A stretch of DNA of 64,000 nt from Pseudomonas mandelii (GCF_024138395.1 NZ_JAMYDU010000003.1:372001-436000), one strand, 5' to 3'. Numbered from the stretch's first letter, positions 29,697 to 39,570 are shown. Notes: a model not told the origin generated them from the letters alone. Made by a program: numbers and translations.

Positions 29697-30506
29697 ATGA
29701 CCAAAAACTACCTCTCCCACCCAGTCAAAGCACTGGCCCTGGCCCTCGGCCTCTTCAGCTCCATCACCTTCGCCGCCGACGCGCCATTGAAAGTCGGCAC
29801 CACCGCCGCCTTCGCCATCCCCCTGGAAGCCGCCGTCGAAGAAGCCAACAAACAAGGCCTGAAAGTCGAACTGGTGGAGTTCAGCGACTGGATCGCCCCC
29901 AACGTCAGCCTCGCCTCGGGCGATATCGACGTGAACTATTTCCAGCACATCCCATTCCTGGAAAACGCCAAGGCCGCCGCTGGTTTTGACCTGGTGCCGT
30001 TCGCCCCGGGCATCATCAACAACGTCGGCCTCTACTCGAAAAAATACAAAAGCTTCGCCGAGTTGCCCGAAGGCGCCAGCGTGGCCATCGCCAACGACCC
30101 GATCAACAGCGGTCGCGGCCTGCAACTGCTGGCCAAGGCCGGGCTGATCACCCTCAAACCGGGCGTCGGCTACAAAGCCACCGAAGAGGACATCATCGCC
30201 AACCCGAAGAAAATCAAAATCCTTCAGGTCGAGGCCGTACAACTGGTGCGCGCCTACGACGACGCCGATCTGGTCCAGGGCTACCCGGCCTACATCCGTC
30301 TGTCGAAGACCTTCGATGCCAGCTCCGCCCTGCTGTTCGACGGCCTCGATCACAAGGAATACGTGATCCAGTTCGTGATCCAGCCGAAAAGCAAAACCGA
30401 CCCACGTTTGATCAAATTCGTCGACATCTACCAGCATTCGCCAGCCGTTCGCGCAGCACTGGATAAAGCCCACGGCAAGCTCTATCAAGCCGGCTGGGAA
30501 AGCTGA
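29697..30506 (+). CDS. metQ: MetQ/NlpA-family substrate-binding protein
   Basis: Binding protein of a MetNI-type importer, 269 aa. The signal peptide ([19 protein letters not shown]) ends near residue 26 and has no lipobox Cys, so it is probably periplasmic rather than a lipoprotein. The NlpA-type core reads [20 protein letters not shown] and [21 protein letters not shown] start at ATG 29697 ([10 protein letters not shown]), since the longer frame begins inside the REPIN. metN starts two nt after its stop. The ligand may be methionine or another organosulfur compound, given the upstream sulfur oxidases. Confidence 0.88.
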   Translation: MTKNYLSHPVKALALALGLFSSITFAADAPLKVGTTAAFAIPLEAAVEEANKQGLKVELVEFSDWIAPNVSLASGDIDVNYFQHIPFLENAKAAAGFDLVPFAPGIINNVGLYSKKYKSFAELPEGASVAIANDPINSGRGLQLLAKAGLITLKPGVGYKATEEDIIANPKKIKILQVEAVQLVRAYDDADLVQGYPAYIRLSKTFDASSALLFDGLDHKEYVIQFVIQPKSKTDPRLIKFVDIYQHSPAVRAALDKAHGKLYQAGWES

Positions 30507-30508
30507 GT

Positions 30509-31630
30509 ATGACGGCCGCGATCCAACGGCGACTGGAACTTCCGGAGCCACATAACGCCACACAAACCGAACTGCACCCAGACCTGAATCGCGCCCACGT
30601 GCGCTTCATCGGCCTGGGTAAAACCTACAACGGCCAGCAAGGTCCGGTGGCGGCCTTGCACGGCATCGACCTGGCGATCCAGCACGGCGAAGTGTTCGGC
30701 ATCATCGGTCGCAGCGGCGCGGGCAAGTCGTCGCTGATCCGCACCATCAACCGTCTCGAACAACCGAGCAGCGGGCGGGTGCTGATCGATCAGGTGGATA
30801 TTGGCGAGTTCGATGAAGACAGCTTGGTGGCATTGCGGCGACGGATCGGCATGATCTTCCAGCACTTCAACCTGATGTCGGCCAAGACGGTTTGGCAGAA
30901 CGTCGAATTGCCGCTGAAAGTCGCCGGTGTGCCCAAGGAGCAGCGCGAGCGCAAAGTCCGCGAATTGCTGGAACTGGTCGGCCTGCAGGAGAAGCACAAA
31001 GCCTACCCGGCGCAACTTTCCGGCGGGCAGAAACAACGCGTCGGCATCGCCCGAGCGCTGGTGCACGACCCAGAGATTCTGTTGTGTGACGAGGCGACGT
31101 CGGCGCTGGATCCGGAGACCACGCAATCGATCCTCGGCCTGTTGCGCGAGATCAACCGGCGCCTGGGCCTGACCATCGTGCTGATCACTCACGAGATGGC
31201 GGTGATCCGCGATATCTGTGATCGGGTCGTGGTGCTGGAACACGGGCGAATCGTCGAGCAAGGGCCGGTCTGGGAAGTCTTTGGCAACCCACAACATGAA
31301 GTCAGCAAGACCTTGCTCGCGCCGCTGCAACACGGCTTGCCGCAAGAGCTGCAAAGCCGTTTGCGGGAGCAGCCGCAGTCTTCGGACAGCGCTGTGGTGC
31401 TGCGTTTGCAATTCACCGGCAGTGCCAGCGACGAGCCAGACCTAGCGGCGCTGTTCAGCGCCCTTGGTGGCCGCGTGCGTTTGCTGCAAGGAGGCGTGGA
31501 ACGGATTCAGGGGCATGCGCTCGGGCAATTGCTGCTGGCGGTGACCAGTTCGTCCCTCGGCGCCGAGGAATTGCGTCAGCGCGCTGGCAACTGGGCGCAA
31601 CAGGTGGAGGTACTGGGTTATGTGGTTTGA
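30509..31630 (+). CDS. metN: Methionine-type ABC transporter ATP-binding protein
   Basis: A 373-aa ABC ATPase with an N-terminal extension of about 30 residues before the ABC domain. Motifs: Walker A (GRSGAGKSS, about 70-78), signature [16 protein letters not shown], Walker B ([12 protein letters not shown]) and switch [16 protein letters not shown]. The C-terminal NIL-type regulatory domain (about 300-373, containing [15 protein letters not shown]) matches the MetN ligand-sensing domain that gives trans-inhibition by imported substrate. It overlaps metI by 11 nt. Confidence 0.91.
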   Translation: MTAAIQRRLELPEPHNATQTELHPDLNRAHVRFIGLGKTYNGQQGPVAALHGIDLAIQHGEVFGIIGRSGAGKSSLIRTINRLEQPSSGRVLIDQVDIGEFDEDSLVALRRRIGMIFQHFNLMSAKTVWQNVELPLKVAGVPKEQRERKVRELLELVGLQEKHKAYPAQLSGGQKQRVGIARALVHDPEILLCDEATSALDPETTQSILGLLREINRRLGLTIVLITHEMAVIRDICDRVVVLEHGRIVEQGPVWEVFGNPQHEVSKTLLAPLQHGLPQELQSRLREQPQSSDSAVVLRLQFTGSASDEPDLAALFSALGGRVRLLQGGVERIQGHALGQLLLAVTSSSLGAEELRQRAGNWAQQVEVLGYVV

Positions 31631-32264
31631 TCGGTTGCTTCAGGGTTTTATCGACACGTTTTTGATGGTGGGTGTGTCGTCGTTGATTGCGCTGCTGGCG
31701 GGCATTCCGTTAGCGGTGATTCTGGTCACCAGCGCCAAGGGCGGGATCTACGAAGCACCGGCACTGAACCGCGCCTTGGGCGCGTTCGTGAACCTGTTCC
31801 GTTCAATTCCGTTTTTGATTTTGATGGTGGCGCTGATTCCGTTTACCCGGTTGATCGTCGGCACCACGTATGGCGTCTGGGCTGCCGTGGTGCCGCTGAC
31901 CATTGCGGCCACGCCGTTCTTTGCACGTATTGCCGAAGTCAGTTTGCGCGAGGTCGACCATGGGTTGATTGAAGCCGCGCAGGCGATGGGCTGCCGACGC
32001 TGGCATATCGTCTGGCATGTGTTGTTGCCTGAGGCGCTGCCGGGGATTGTCGGTGGGTTCACGATTACGTTGGTGACGATGATCAACTCCTCAGCCATGG
32101 CCGGGGCGATTGGTGCCGGTGGGTTGGGGGACATCGCTTACCGGTATGGGTATCAGCGGTTCGACAGCCAGATCATGTTGACGGTGATTGTGTTGCTGGT
32201 GGTGTTGGTGGCGGTGATTCAGTTGGGTGGGGATCGGTTGGCTCGGGGACTCAACAAGCGCTGA
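31620..32264 (+). CDS. metI: Methionine-type ABC transporter permease
   Basis: A 214-aa MetI-type permease with about five membrane segments. It contains [20 protein letters not shown] and the coupling helix [26 protein letters not shown]. Its end has MetI-like [20 protein letters not shown]. It completes metQNI. Confidence 0.91.
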   Translation: MWFDRLLQGFIDTFLMVGVSSLIALLAGIPLAVILVTSAKGGIYEAPALNRALGAFVNLFRSIPFLILMVALIPFTRLIVGTTYGVWAAVVPLTIAATPFFARIAEVSLREVDHGLIEAAQAMGCRRWHIVWHVLLPEALPGIVGGFTITLVTMINSSAMAGAIGAGGLGDIAYRYGYQRFDSQIMLTVIVLLVVLVAVIQLGGDRLARGLNKR

Positions 32265-32291
32265 TCGAGATAGCAGCTGCGACGCTCACCT

Positions 32292-32424
32292 TGTAGCAGC
32301 TGGCGAAGCCTGCGTTCGGCTGCGAAGCAGTCGTAAATCCTGCTTGCACAGTCTTCCTGAAACACCGTGAACTCTGATTTCACGACTGCTACGCAGCCGA
32401 ACGCAGGCTTCGCCAGCTGCTACA
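32292..32424. repeat. Repeat, GTAGCAGCTGGCGAAGCCTGCG type
   Basis: Long inverted arms (about 45 nt) with a spacer, downstream of metI. A weak terminator-like hairpin (CCCCTCGCCGAAGGGG then GTTTT) follows at about 32463-32485. Confidence 0.85.
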
Positions 32425-32560
32425 GATCGCGTTACGGATTAACTGACAGGCATTAAGACAATCCCCTCGCCGAAGGGGAAGTTTTCGCACAAGAAAATCA
32501 GAGCGCCAGCAGGCCAGATCCCTTTCATTCGCAGGACGTTTCCTAGATCATTCCGCTCGC

Positions 32561-32589
32561 TTGCGCCTGCCAAATTCCGTGGCTAGTCT
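32561..32589 (+). promoter_or_regulatory. Predicted sigma-70 promoter of the C4-like RNA/DUF6124 unit
   Basis: TTGCGC (32561-32566), a 17-nt spacer and TAGTCT (32584-32589) stand just upstream of the structured leader. This would start transcription near 32596. Confidence 0.4.
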
Positions 32590-32610
32590 CGGTTCGTCAC
32601 TGCTCATCAG

Positions 32611-32770
32611 TGATCGGGTTTAGTAGCCCGGATCAATAGGCGCATAGCGATTCCATGCTCATGTCCGGCAATGTTTGCCGCATGCAGAATATGGTGGCTG
32701 TGCGTGGGGCATCTTCGGGTGCACCGGTTTTCCTATTGACCGGCCTACTAACCTGCGCACAGCCGCCACC
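32611..32770 (+). ncRNA. C4-type antisense RNA leader
   Basis: The leader contains an antisense segment at 32731-32751: TCCTATTG sits in the loop of a CCGGT/ACCGG stem, followed by CCTACTAA. These pair perfectly with CAATAGGA (32810-32817, overlapping the downstream Shine-Dalgarno) and TTAGTAGG (32778-32785), both in the gene leader. They can also pair with upstream copies in the same RNA (TTAGTAG at 32620-32626 and CAATAGG at 32634-32640). An outer stem (32693-32704 with 32756-32770) brackets the segment. This is the a'/b' against a1/b1 and a2/b2 plan of phage P1/P4 C4 RNA. Confidence 0.6.
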
Positions 32771-32824
32771 CAATCGTTTAGTAGGCGATAAGTGATGGCT
32801 CCCATGTGGCAATAGGAGCAACAC

Positions 32825-33181
32825 ATGAAAAAATCCGTACCCGATCCACCTCCCGAAAACCCCACTAACGAAACCGCCACTGAAGACCCGCTCAGGGATC
32901 GATCGGCGCTTTACCGTGCAATCGATTTCCACCTCACCGGCAAGCAGCCCTCACCACCCGATGAATTGCGCTTCTACAACGTCAGCAAAGACGTGAGCTT
33001 CGAAGACGCCCAGCTCTACGTCGCCGATATACTGCGCTGCGCCTCGGTCAAGGCGTATCAGTGTGGTGATCAGCTCAAGGGGGCCGATCGGGCATTGGTG
33101 TTTTCCGTCTGGCATTTGCTGGAGATTGCCAAGGCGATGGTTGATCGGTCCATTGAATGTCTGGGGATGAAGCAGAGCTGA
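32825..33181 (+). CDS. DUF6124/DUF3077-like small protein (118 aa)
   Basis: A 118-aa soluble protein of the small Pseudomonas-restricted family annotated as DUF6124 or DUF3077-like (recognised from overall pattern: proline-rich start, SFEDAQLYVADILRCASVKA, then GADRALVFSVWHLLEIAKAM). No signal peptide or enzyme motif is visible and the function is unknown. The SD AGGAG (32814-32818) lies six nt before the ATG and is covered by the antisense segment of the leader RNA, so expression is probably repressed in cis or trans by that RNA. Confidence 0.75.
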   Translation: MKKSVPDPPPENPTNETATEDPLRDRSALYRAIDFHLTGKQPSPPDELRFYNVSKDVSFEDAQLYVADILRCASVKAYQCGDQLKGADRALVFSVWHLLEIAKAMVDRSIECLGMKQS

Positions 33182-33217
33182 GTTTGGCCTGAGTCATTGG
33201 TTGTCAGTGATATTGCC

Positions 33218-33299
33218 TTCGCGGGCAAGCCTCGCTCCTACAGAAGTTACGTCGTTCTGGCACCACCGATCCCCTGTAGGAGCGAGGCTTGCTCGCGAA
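33218..33299. repeat. REPIN, GTAGGAGCGAGGCTTGCTCGCGAA type
   Basis: Inverted 26-nt arms 33218-33243 and 33274-33299 upstream of the methyltransferase. Confidence 0.85.
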
Positions 33300-33367
33300 T
33301 GGCTGCGCAGCAGCCCGCGGCGTCATGGCGTATATTCGGCGAATCCCAATTGCCTGCGCAGCCGACC

Positions 33368-33997
33368 ATGAAACAGACTCCCGACGATCTGGAGCAGATC
33401 ACCTCCACCACCCTGGACCATTACAACGCGGTGGCCGAGGATTTCCGTGAAGGCACCCGCGATCACGATGTCAGCCAGAACATCGATGCCCTGTTGCGGC
33501 ATATTCAGGGTGGCGCACCGTTCACCCTTCTCGACTTTGGCTGCGGCCCTGGCCGTGACCTGAAAACCTTCACCCGCATGGGCCATACCGCCGTCGGCCT
33601 CGACGGTTCGGAAAAATTTGCGCAGATGGCGCGGGAGGACAGTGGTTGCGAAGTCTGGCAGCAAGACTTTCTGAAACTCGATCTGCCGGCCGAGCGGTTT
33701 GACGGGATATTTGCCAATGCGGTGCTGTTCCACATCCCGAGTCAGGAATTACCTCGGGTGTTGAAGCAATTGCGCGAGGCGTTGAAGCCGGGTGGAGTGT
33801 TATTCAGTTCCAATCCGCGGGGTGAGAATCAGGAAGGCTGGAACGGGCCGCGTTATGGGGCTTATTACGATCTTCACGCGTGGCAGGAGTTGCTGACCGA
33901 GGCGGGGTTTGTGGAGCTGGAGCATTACTACCGGCCGGCGGGACTGCCGCGGGAGCAGCAGCCTTGGTTGGCGAGTGTTTGGCGTAAGCCGGTGTAG
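33368..33997 (+). CDS. Class I SAM-dependent methyltransferase
   Basis: A 209-aa methyltransferase of the UbiE/Methyltransf_11 type. Motif I is LLDFGCGPGRDLKTF (about residues 52-66), followed by the acidic residue of VGLDGSEKF, motif IV FANAVLFHIP and post-I LREALKPGGVLFSSNPRGE. I begin at ATG 33368 (MKQTPDDLEQITSTTLDHYN); the frame continues upstream into the REPIN without a family match. The substrate is unknown. Confidence 0.85.
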   Translation: MKQTPDDLEQITSTTLDHYNAVAEDFREGTRDHDVSQNIDALLRHIQGGAPFTLLDFGCGPGRDLKTFTRMGHTAVGLDGSEKFAQMAREDSGCEVWQQDFLKLDLPAERFDGIFANAVLFHIPSQELPRVLKQLREALKPGGVLFSSNPRGENQEGWNGPRYGAYYDLHAWQELLTEAGFVELEHYYRPAGLPREQQPWLASVWRKPV

Positions 33998-34010
33998 CCT
34001 GACAGGACGC

Positions 34011-34092
34011 CATCGCGGGCAAGCCCGCTCCCACAGGGACCGAGTTGTCCAGGCGGACGCGACCCAATGTGGGAGCGAGCCTGCCCGCGATG
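34011..34092. repeat. REPIN, GTGGGAGCGAGCCTGCCCGCGATG type
   Basis: Inverted 25-nt arms 34011-34035 and 34068-34092 between the convergent methyltransferase and the RND pump. Confidence 0.85.
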
Positions 34093-34109
34093 AGCGCGCA
34101 GCGCTCGCC

Positions 34110-37100
34110 TTACTGCACCTCTTTCTTCGGCTCGCGAACCTTGTACCAGGCCACGTACAGCGCTGGCAAAAACAGCAGCGTGAGCAACGTCGCGATGATG
34201 ATCCCGCCAATCATCGCGTAGGCCATCGGTCCCCAGAACACTTCGCGGGCAATCGGAATCATCCCCAGGCTCGCTGCCGCCGCTGTCAGCAAAATGGGCC
34301 GGCGCCGATGTTCCGTGGCCTGCACCACCGCATCCCACGGCGTGTAGCCGTCGTTCTCGAAAGCGTCGATCTGGGTCACCAGAATCACCGAGTTGCGGAT
34401 GATGATGCCGATCAACGCCAGAATCCCCAGGATCGCCACGAAGCCCATCGGCGTGCCGGTCGGGATCAGCGCCAGCACTACGCCGATCAGCCCGAGCGGC
34501 GCGACGCTGGCCACCAGGAACAGCTTCTGCACGCTGTGCAACTGGATCATCAGGAAGGTCGCCATCAAAAACAGCATCAACGGCACGACTTTGGCAATCG
34601 GCCCTTGGGCCTTGCCGCTTTCCTCCACGGTACCGCCGGTGGCGACTTTGTAGCCCACCGGCAAACTGGCGGCGAATTTGTCGATGTCCGGTTGCAGCTG
34701 TTTCACCAGGTCGGTCGGCTGAATCTCGTCGCGCACCGCGGCCTTGATGGTGATGGTCGGTTTGCGATCACGGCGCCATACCAGCGGCTGCTCGAGTTCA
34801 TAACGCACGGTGGCGAATGCCAGCAGTGGAATCGACGTGCCGCCAGGAGTGACGATCTGCAAGTTCTGCAAGGTTTCCGGGCTGCCGCGCTCAGCATCTT
34901 CAGCGCGGCCGACCACGTCGATCAGGTAAATATCGTCATCGACCTGCGTCACCGGAGAGCCGACGACAATGCTGTTCATCAGGTTCGCCACGTCTTCCGA
35001 CGACAACCCAAGTTGCCGTGCCTTGTCCTGGGCGATGTCGATGCGCAGGACTTTGCCCGGTTCGTTCCAGTCGTAAATGATTTCGCCAATATGCGAGTTC
35101 TTATCCAGTTCGGTGGCCAGGGCGATGGCGTGTTTGCGCACCTGATCGATGTCTTTGCCGCTGACCCGGTACTGAATCGGCCGTCCCACCGGCGGGCCCA
35201 TTTCCAGGGCCTGGACGTAACTGCCAACACCGACGAACTCTTCACGCAGGCGTTTTTGCAGGCGAGCAGTCAAGGCTGGGCGTGACTTGCCTTTGCTGAC
35301 GATCACCAGTTGCGCGTAGTACGGGTTCTGCAATTGCTGGTCGAGGGGCAGGTAGAAACGGATCGCGCCCTCGCCGATGTAGGTGCTCCAGCGCAGGATG
35401 TCCGGGTCGTCTTTGAGCGTTGCTTCGAGCTTATTCACAACCATGCGGGTTTCGGCGATCGAGGCGTTTTGCGGCAGGTTCAGATCGACGAGAATTTCCG
35501 GGCGGTCCGAGGACGGAAAGAACTGGTTCTGCACGAACTGCATGGAAAACACCGAGAGCACAAACAGCGCCACGGTGATGCCGATGGCCCACCAGCGATT
35601 GCGCATCGCCCAGAGCAGGCCACCATTGAACGCCCGCCCGATGCGCCCCGGCTCTGCGTCATGAGGCTTCACCTTGGCGCTCAGAATGTGCACACCAAGT
35701 ACCGGGGCGAACAGCACCGCGACGACCCACGACACCAGCATGGCCACCGCGATCACCGCGAACAGCGTGAAGGTGTACTCACCGGCGGAACTGGCGTTCA
35801 AACCGATCGGCACGAAACCCGCCACGGTGACTAACGTGCCGGTGAGCATCGGGAACGCGGTCGAGGTGTAGGCGAAAGTCGCCGCCTGCTCTTTGGTTTC
35901 GCCCATTTCCAGGCGCGTGACCATCATCTCGACCGTGATCATCGCGTCGTCCACCAGTAGGCCGAGGGCGATGATCAGCGCACCGAGGGAAATCCGCTGC
36001 ATGGTGATGCCGCTGTATTCCATGAAGAGAAAGACCATCGCCAGCACCAACGGAATCGAACACGCCACCACCAACCCGGCGCGCACGCCGAGACTGATGA
36101 AGCTGACGATCAGCACGATCACCACCGCTTCGAACAACGCACTGGTGAAGCCGCCGACGGCTTCTTCCACCACTACAGCCTGGTCGGAAACGGTGTGTAC
36201 ACCGACGCCCACCGGCAGGTCCGCCGTCAGCTCATCCATGCGCAGGTGCAGCGCCTTGCCGAAGTCCTGAATGTTGCCGCCCTTTTTCATGGCGATCGCC
36301 AGGCCGATGGCTGGCTGACCGTTGAAGCGAAACTCCGGAGTCGACGGATCGACATAGCCACGGCTGATGTTGGCGATGTCGGCCAGTCGGTAGAAGCGAT
36401 CGTTGAGCTTCAGGTTGACGTTGGCCAGGTCTTTCTCAGAGGCAAACTGGCCCGAGGTCCGCACCGAAATCCGCTCCGGGCCGGCCTCGATCACCCCGGC
36501 CGGGGTCACGGCATTCTGCGATTGCAGGGTCTGCACCACCTCGCGCCGATCAATGCCGAGGGCGGCCAGTTTGCGGGGGGAGAAGTTCAGGTAAAGGACT
36601 TCATCCTGTTCGCCGACCATCTCGACCTTGCCCAACCCCGGGACTTCGCGGATTTCGGCACGCACCTGCTCCACGTAATCGCGCAACTGGCGCATCGACA
36701 GGCCGTCGGCGGTAAACGCATACACCGAACCGAACACGTCGCCGAACTCGTCGTTGAAACCCGGCCCTTGCAGGCCTTGCGGGAAGTCACCGCGAATGTC
36801 GTTGATCTTCTTGCGCACTTGGTACCAGATATGCGGGATGTCTTTGGCGCTGGTGGTGTCAAGCAGGTTAACGAAGACCGTCGATTCGCCGGGGCGTGTG
36901 TAGCTTTTCACGTAGTCGAGCGAGTCGAGTTCTTCGAGTTTTTTCTCGATCCGGTCAGTGACCTGCTTGAGGGTTTCTTCCTGGGTCGCGCCGGGCCAGC
37001 GGGTCTGAATCACCATGGTTTTGATGGTGAACGACGGGTCTTCTTCGCGCCCCAGGTTCAGGTACGAGAACACGCCCATCAGCAGTGCGACGAACATCAA

Positions 37101-37160
37101 ATACCAGACAAACGACTGATGCTTGAGGGCCCATTCGGATAAGTTGAAACTCCCTTTCAT
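34110..37160 (-). CDS. RND efflux transporter, TriC-like
   Basis: A 1016-aa inner-membrane proton/drug antiporter of the RND family. TM1 follows WALKHQSFVWYLMFVALLMG, and the proton-relay Asp pair is in ALGLLVDDAMITVEMMVTRL in TM4. The porter-domain segments YVKSYTRPGESTVFV and GPGFNDEFGDVFGSVYAFTA resemble P. aeruginosa TriC, the triclosan pump. It is last of three same-strand genes, overlapping the preceding fusion protein by four bases. The outer-membrane channel is not encoded here (TriABC uses OpmH elsewhere). Substrate assignment is by resemblance only. Confidence 0.88.
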   Translation of the reverse strand: MKGSFNLSEWALKHQSFVWYLMFVALLMGVFSYLNLGREEDPSFTIKTMVIQTRWPGATQEETLKQVTDRIEKKLEELDSLDYVKSYTRPGESTVFVNLLDTTSAKDIPHIWYQVRKKINDIRGDFPQGLQGPGFNDEFGDVFGSVYAFTADGLSMRQLRDYVEQVRAEIREVPGLGKVEMVGEQDEVLYLNFSPRKLAALGIDRREVVQTLQSQNAVTPAGVIEAGPERISVRTSGQFASEKDLANVNLKLNDRFYRLADIANISRGYVDPSTPEFRFNGQPAIGLAIAMKKGGNIQDFGKALHLRMDELTADLPVGVGVHTVSDQAVVVEEAVGGFTSALFEAVVIVLIVSFISLGVRAGLVVACSIPLVLAMVFLFMEYSGITMQRISLGALIIALGLLVDDAMITVEMMVTRLEMGETKEQAATFAYTSTAFPMLTGTLVTVAGFVPIGLNASSAGEYTFTLFAVIAVAMLVSWVVAVLFAPVLGVHILSAKVKPHDAEPGRIGRAFNGGLLWAMRNRWWAIGITVALFVLSVFSMQFVQNQFFPSSDRPEILVDLNLPQNASIAETRMVVNKLEATLKDDPDILRWSTYIGEGAIRFYLPLDQQLQNPYYAQLVIVSKGKSRPALTARLQKRLREEFVGVGSYVQALEMGPPVGRPIQYRVSGKDIDQVRKHAIALATELDKNSHIGEIIYDWNEPGKVLRIDIAQDKARQLGLSSEDVANLMNSIVVGSPVTQVDDDIYLIDVVGRAEDAERGSPETLQNLQIVTPGGTSIPLLAFATVRYELEQPLVWRRDRKPTITIKAAVRDEIQPTDLVKQLQPDIDKFAASLPVGYKVATGGTVEESGKAQGPIAKVVPLMLFLMATFLMIQLHSVQKLFLVASVAPLGLIGVVLALIPTGTPMGFVAILGILALIGIIIRNSVILVTQIDAFENDGYTPWDAVVQATEHRRRPILLTAAAASLGMIPIAREVFWGPMAYAMIGGIIIATLLTLLFLPALYVAWYKVREPKKEVQ

Positions 37161-38224
37161 CGCGGGCTGTCCTCGTCAATTTTCACTTTCTGCCCCGGTT
37201 TGAGGCTGTGCACACCGGCACTGACCACTCGCTCGCCGGACTTCACGCCGTTGGCCAGGACCACCGTGTCATCGGTCCGGCTGATCAGGCTGACTTCCCG
37301 TGGGGAAACGGTTTGCGTCTGCGGATCAACGACCCAGATCCGCAGCTTTCCATCGACCTCCTGCAGCGCGCTCACCGGCAGTTCGAGTCGCGGTTTGATC
37401 GCGGAGCTGAGGGTCACGCTGATCGCCGTGCCGAGGCGAAAGCCCGGCGGCGTATCGGTCAGGCTCAGACGAGCCCGACGGGTACGGGTCGCGCTTTGGG
37501 CCTGGGGTTCGATTTCGCGCACGATGGCGGTGCTGGTGATGCTCGGGTCCAGTTGTGAGGCGACCTGGAATACCACATCGGTTGGCAATCGATCGACCAG
37601 GGTGTCGGGCAAATCGATCACCGCTTCCTTGATGTCCGGCTGCGCCAGGGTCACCACTTGCTGGCCCGCCGTCACCACTTGCCCGGCTTCGGCGTTCCAG
37701 GCGGTGACAATGGCTTTGTGGTCGGTGCGCAGCTCGACGTAATTGAGTTGATCCTTCGCCTGATCGACTGCGGCCTTGGCTTGATCGAGGGAGGCCTGGG
37801 TGGTTTTCAAATCGGTCTGGGCGATGTCCAGTTGCGCCTGCGCGCCAACCCCGCGATTGAACAGCTCCTGCTGACGCCGGGCGTTGGCCTGGGCATTGAT
37901 GAGCTGCGCCTGCACACGCGCCAGATCACCTTGAGCGGAGCGCAACTGGTTCTGCTGATCGGTGGGGTCGAGGGTCGCGAGCAAAGCGCCCTTCTCGACT
38001 TCGGCGCCGACATCGACGTTACGGCTGGCGATACGCCCCGGCACCCGGAAACCGACGTTGCTTTCGTAACGGGCCTGAATGCTGCCGGCAAACCGGCCGA
38101 GGTCTTCTTGATTGAGCGCTTTCACCTCCACGGACAACACCGGCCGAACCGGTTCTGGCGGCGCTTCCTCATCGGAGCAAGCGACCAATAGTGCAGCGGC
38201 GGACAACAGCAACAGGCGCTTCAT
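37157..38224 (-). CDS. RND periplasmic membrane-fusion lipoprotein, TriB-like
   Basis: A 355-aa HlyD/AcrA-type adaptor. The N-terminus is a lipoprotein signal (LLLLSAAALLVAC, lipobox LVAC with Cys 16). The barrel-sandwich halves flank a coiled-coil hairpin (QNQLRSAQGDLARVQAQLIN, then QLDIAQTDLKTTQASLDQAK, about 88-150). It bridges the RND pump to an outer-membrane channel. It is the second adaptor in the operon and overlaps both neighbours by four bases. Confidence 0.88.
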   Translation of the reverse strand: MKRLLLLSAAALLVACSDEEAPPEPVRPVLSVEVKALNQEDLGRFAGSIQARYESNVGFRVPGRIASRNVDVGAEVEKGALLATLDPTDQQNQLRSAQGDLARVQAQLINAQANARRQQELFNRGVGAQAQLDIAQTDLKTTQASLDQAKAAVDQAKDQLNYVELRTDHKAIVTAWNAEAGQVVTAGQQVVTLAQPDIKEAVIDLPDTLVDRLPTDVVFQVASQLDPSITSTAIVREIEPQAQSATRTRRARLSLTDTPPGFRLGTAISVTLSSAIKPRLELPVSALQEVDGKLRIWVVDPQTQTVSPREVSLISRTDDTVVLANGVKSGERVVSAGVHSLKPGQKVKIDEDSPR

Positions 38225-39324
38225 GGCTGGGCTCCTGTCGTTGGCGTCTTATAGGTGTTTTCGACGATCTCCACCTGCACGCCCGGATGCAGCAGTTGGC
38301 CGCCGGCGGTGACGACTTTTTCGCCGCCGTTGAGGCCGGCGCTGACAATGACTTTGCCGGTCAGATAACGACCGACCGTGACCGTATGCAACTGCGCCTT
38401 GCCCTCGGCGTCCACCAGCCACACGGCCGGTTCACTGACGTTTTTGGTCAGCGCCGACCAGGGCAGTTCCACCGCGGTTTTACCGACTGGCTTGGCAGTG
38501 GCGCTCACCACCGAGCCGAGCTGCATGCCCTCGGGAAGGCTATCAAGGGTGACTTTGACTTGCACCGTGCCGGTCTGCGCGGACACCGCCGGCGTGACTT
38601 CCCGAACGGTACCGGTGGTTTTGATCTTCGGGTTGTCGAGCAGGCTGACCACAATCGATCTATCCGACGGCGGCTCGGCCAGCAGCGATTCGTAAACATT
38701 GAACACCGCGTCACGCTCGCCGTCCCGGGCCAGGCTGAAAATCGGCACCGTGGCTTGCACCACCTGGCCGACTTCGGCCTGGCGCGCGGTAATCACCCCC
38801 GGCGCATCGGCAATCAACGCGGTGTAGCTCAGTTGATCGCGGGCGTTAGCCAATTGCGCCTGAGCAGCGGTCAATGCGCTCTGACTGCTGCGCAAGGCGG
38901 CTTGGGCGGAGTCGTATTCGCTCTGGCTGGTGTAGCCCTTGGGCAGGAGTTTTTGTTGGCGAACGAAGGCGGCGGCGGTTTGTTTGACCCGAGCCTGTTC
39001 GGCAACGACTTGAGCCTGGGCCGAGTCAACAGTGGTTTGCAGGTCTTTCGGGTCGAGTTTGGCCAGCACTTGTTTGGCCGAAACCCGGTCACCGACATCG
39101 ACCATGCGCTGGATGATTTTGCCACCCACGCGGAACGACAATTCGGTTTGAACTCGGGCCTGGACGTCACCGGTGAGTGTCACCGCGGCGGCGTAATCCG
39201 ATGGCTTGACCTCTTGCACGAAGACTCGCGGGCGGTCTTTCTCGACCGGTTTTTTATCGCCACAGGCGGTCAGCAAGGCGATGAGGCTCAGGCCAACCAT
39301 TAATTTCAATCCGGGACCCGCCAT
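38221..39324 (-). CDS. RND periplasmic membrane-fusion lipoprotein, TriA-like
   Basis: A 367-aa adaptor, first gene of the pump operon. Signal and lipobox are LMVGLSLIALLTAC (Cys 21). It carries a conventional HlyD layout with coiled coil (TTVDSAQAQVVAEQARVKQT, then QAALRSSQSALTAAQAQLAN). Two different adaptors for one RND protein is the arrangement of P. aeruginosa triABC, where both TriA and TriB are needed. There is no obvious local regulator gene; the upstream neighbour is a divergent ATPase behind a long repeat. Confidence 0.88.
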   Translation of the reverse strand: MAGPGLKLMVGLSLIALLTACGDKKPVEKDRPRVFVQEVKPSDYAAAVTLTGDVQARVQTELSFRVGGKIIQRMVDVGDRVSAKQVLAKLDPKDLQTTVDSAQAQVVAEQARVKQTAAAFVRQQKLLPKGYTSQSEYDSAQAALRSSQSALTAAQAQLANARDQLSYTALIADAPGVITARQAEVGQVVQATVPIFSLARDGERDAVFNVYESLLAEPPSDRSIVVSLLDNPKIKTTGTVREVTPAVSAQTGTVQVKVTLDSLPEGMQLGSVVSATAKPVGKTAVELPWSALTKNVSEPAVWLVDAEGKAQLHTVTVGRYLTGKVIVSAGLNGGEKVVTAGGQLLHPGVQVEIVENTYKTPTTGAQP

Positions 39325-39437
39325 GCAAACTCCTTTGCGTTGTACGAATGTGCCAGTGACGATACGACTGAGAGCTTAGAACAGGGTTCCAAACGCGCAC
39401 CTGACGGCCTTGAATAAAGCGATCACGCCACAATCCT

Positions 39438-39570
39438 TGTAGCAGCTGGCGAAGCCTGCGTTCGGCTGCGCAGCAGTCGTAAAATCAGCGCGCGCAGTAC
39501 ATCAGGCACACCGTGCAGCCCGGATTGACGACTGCTGCGCAGCCGAACGCAGGCTTCGCCAGCTGCTACA
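39438..39570. repeat. Repeat, GTAGCAGCTGGCGAAGCCTGCG type
   Basis: Long inverted arms of about 45 nt between the divergent triA-like gene and the ATPase gene. Confidence 0.85.

Noticed and set aside
36195..37142. Forward frame of 315 codons opposite the RND pump gene
   Set aside because: Shadow frame; no domain and no ribosome binding site.
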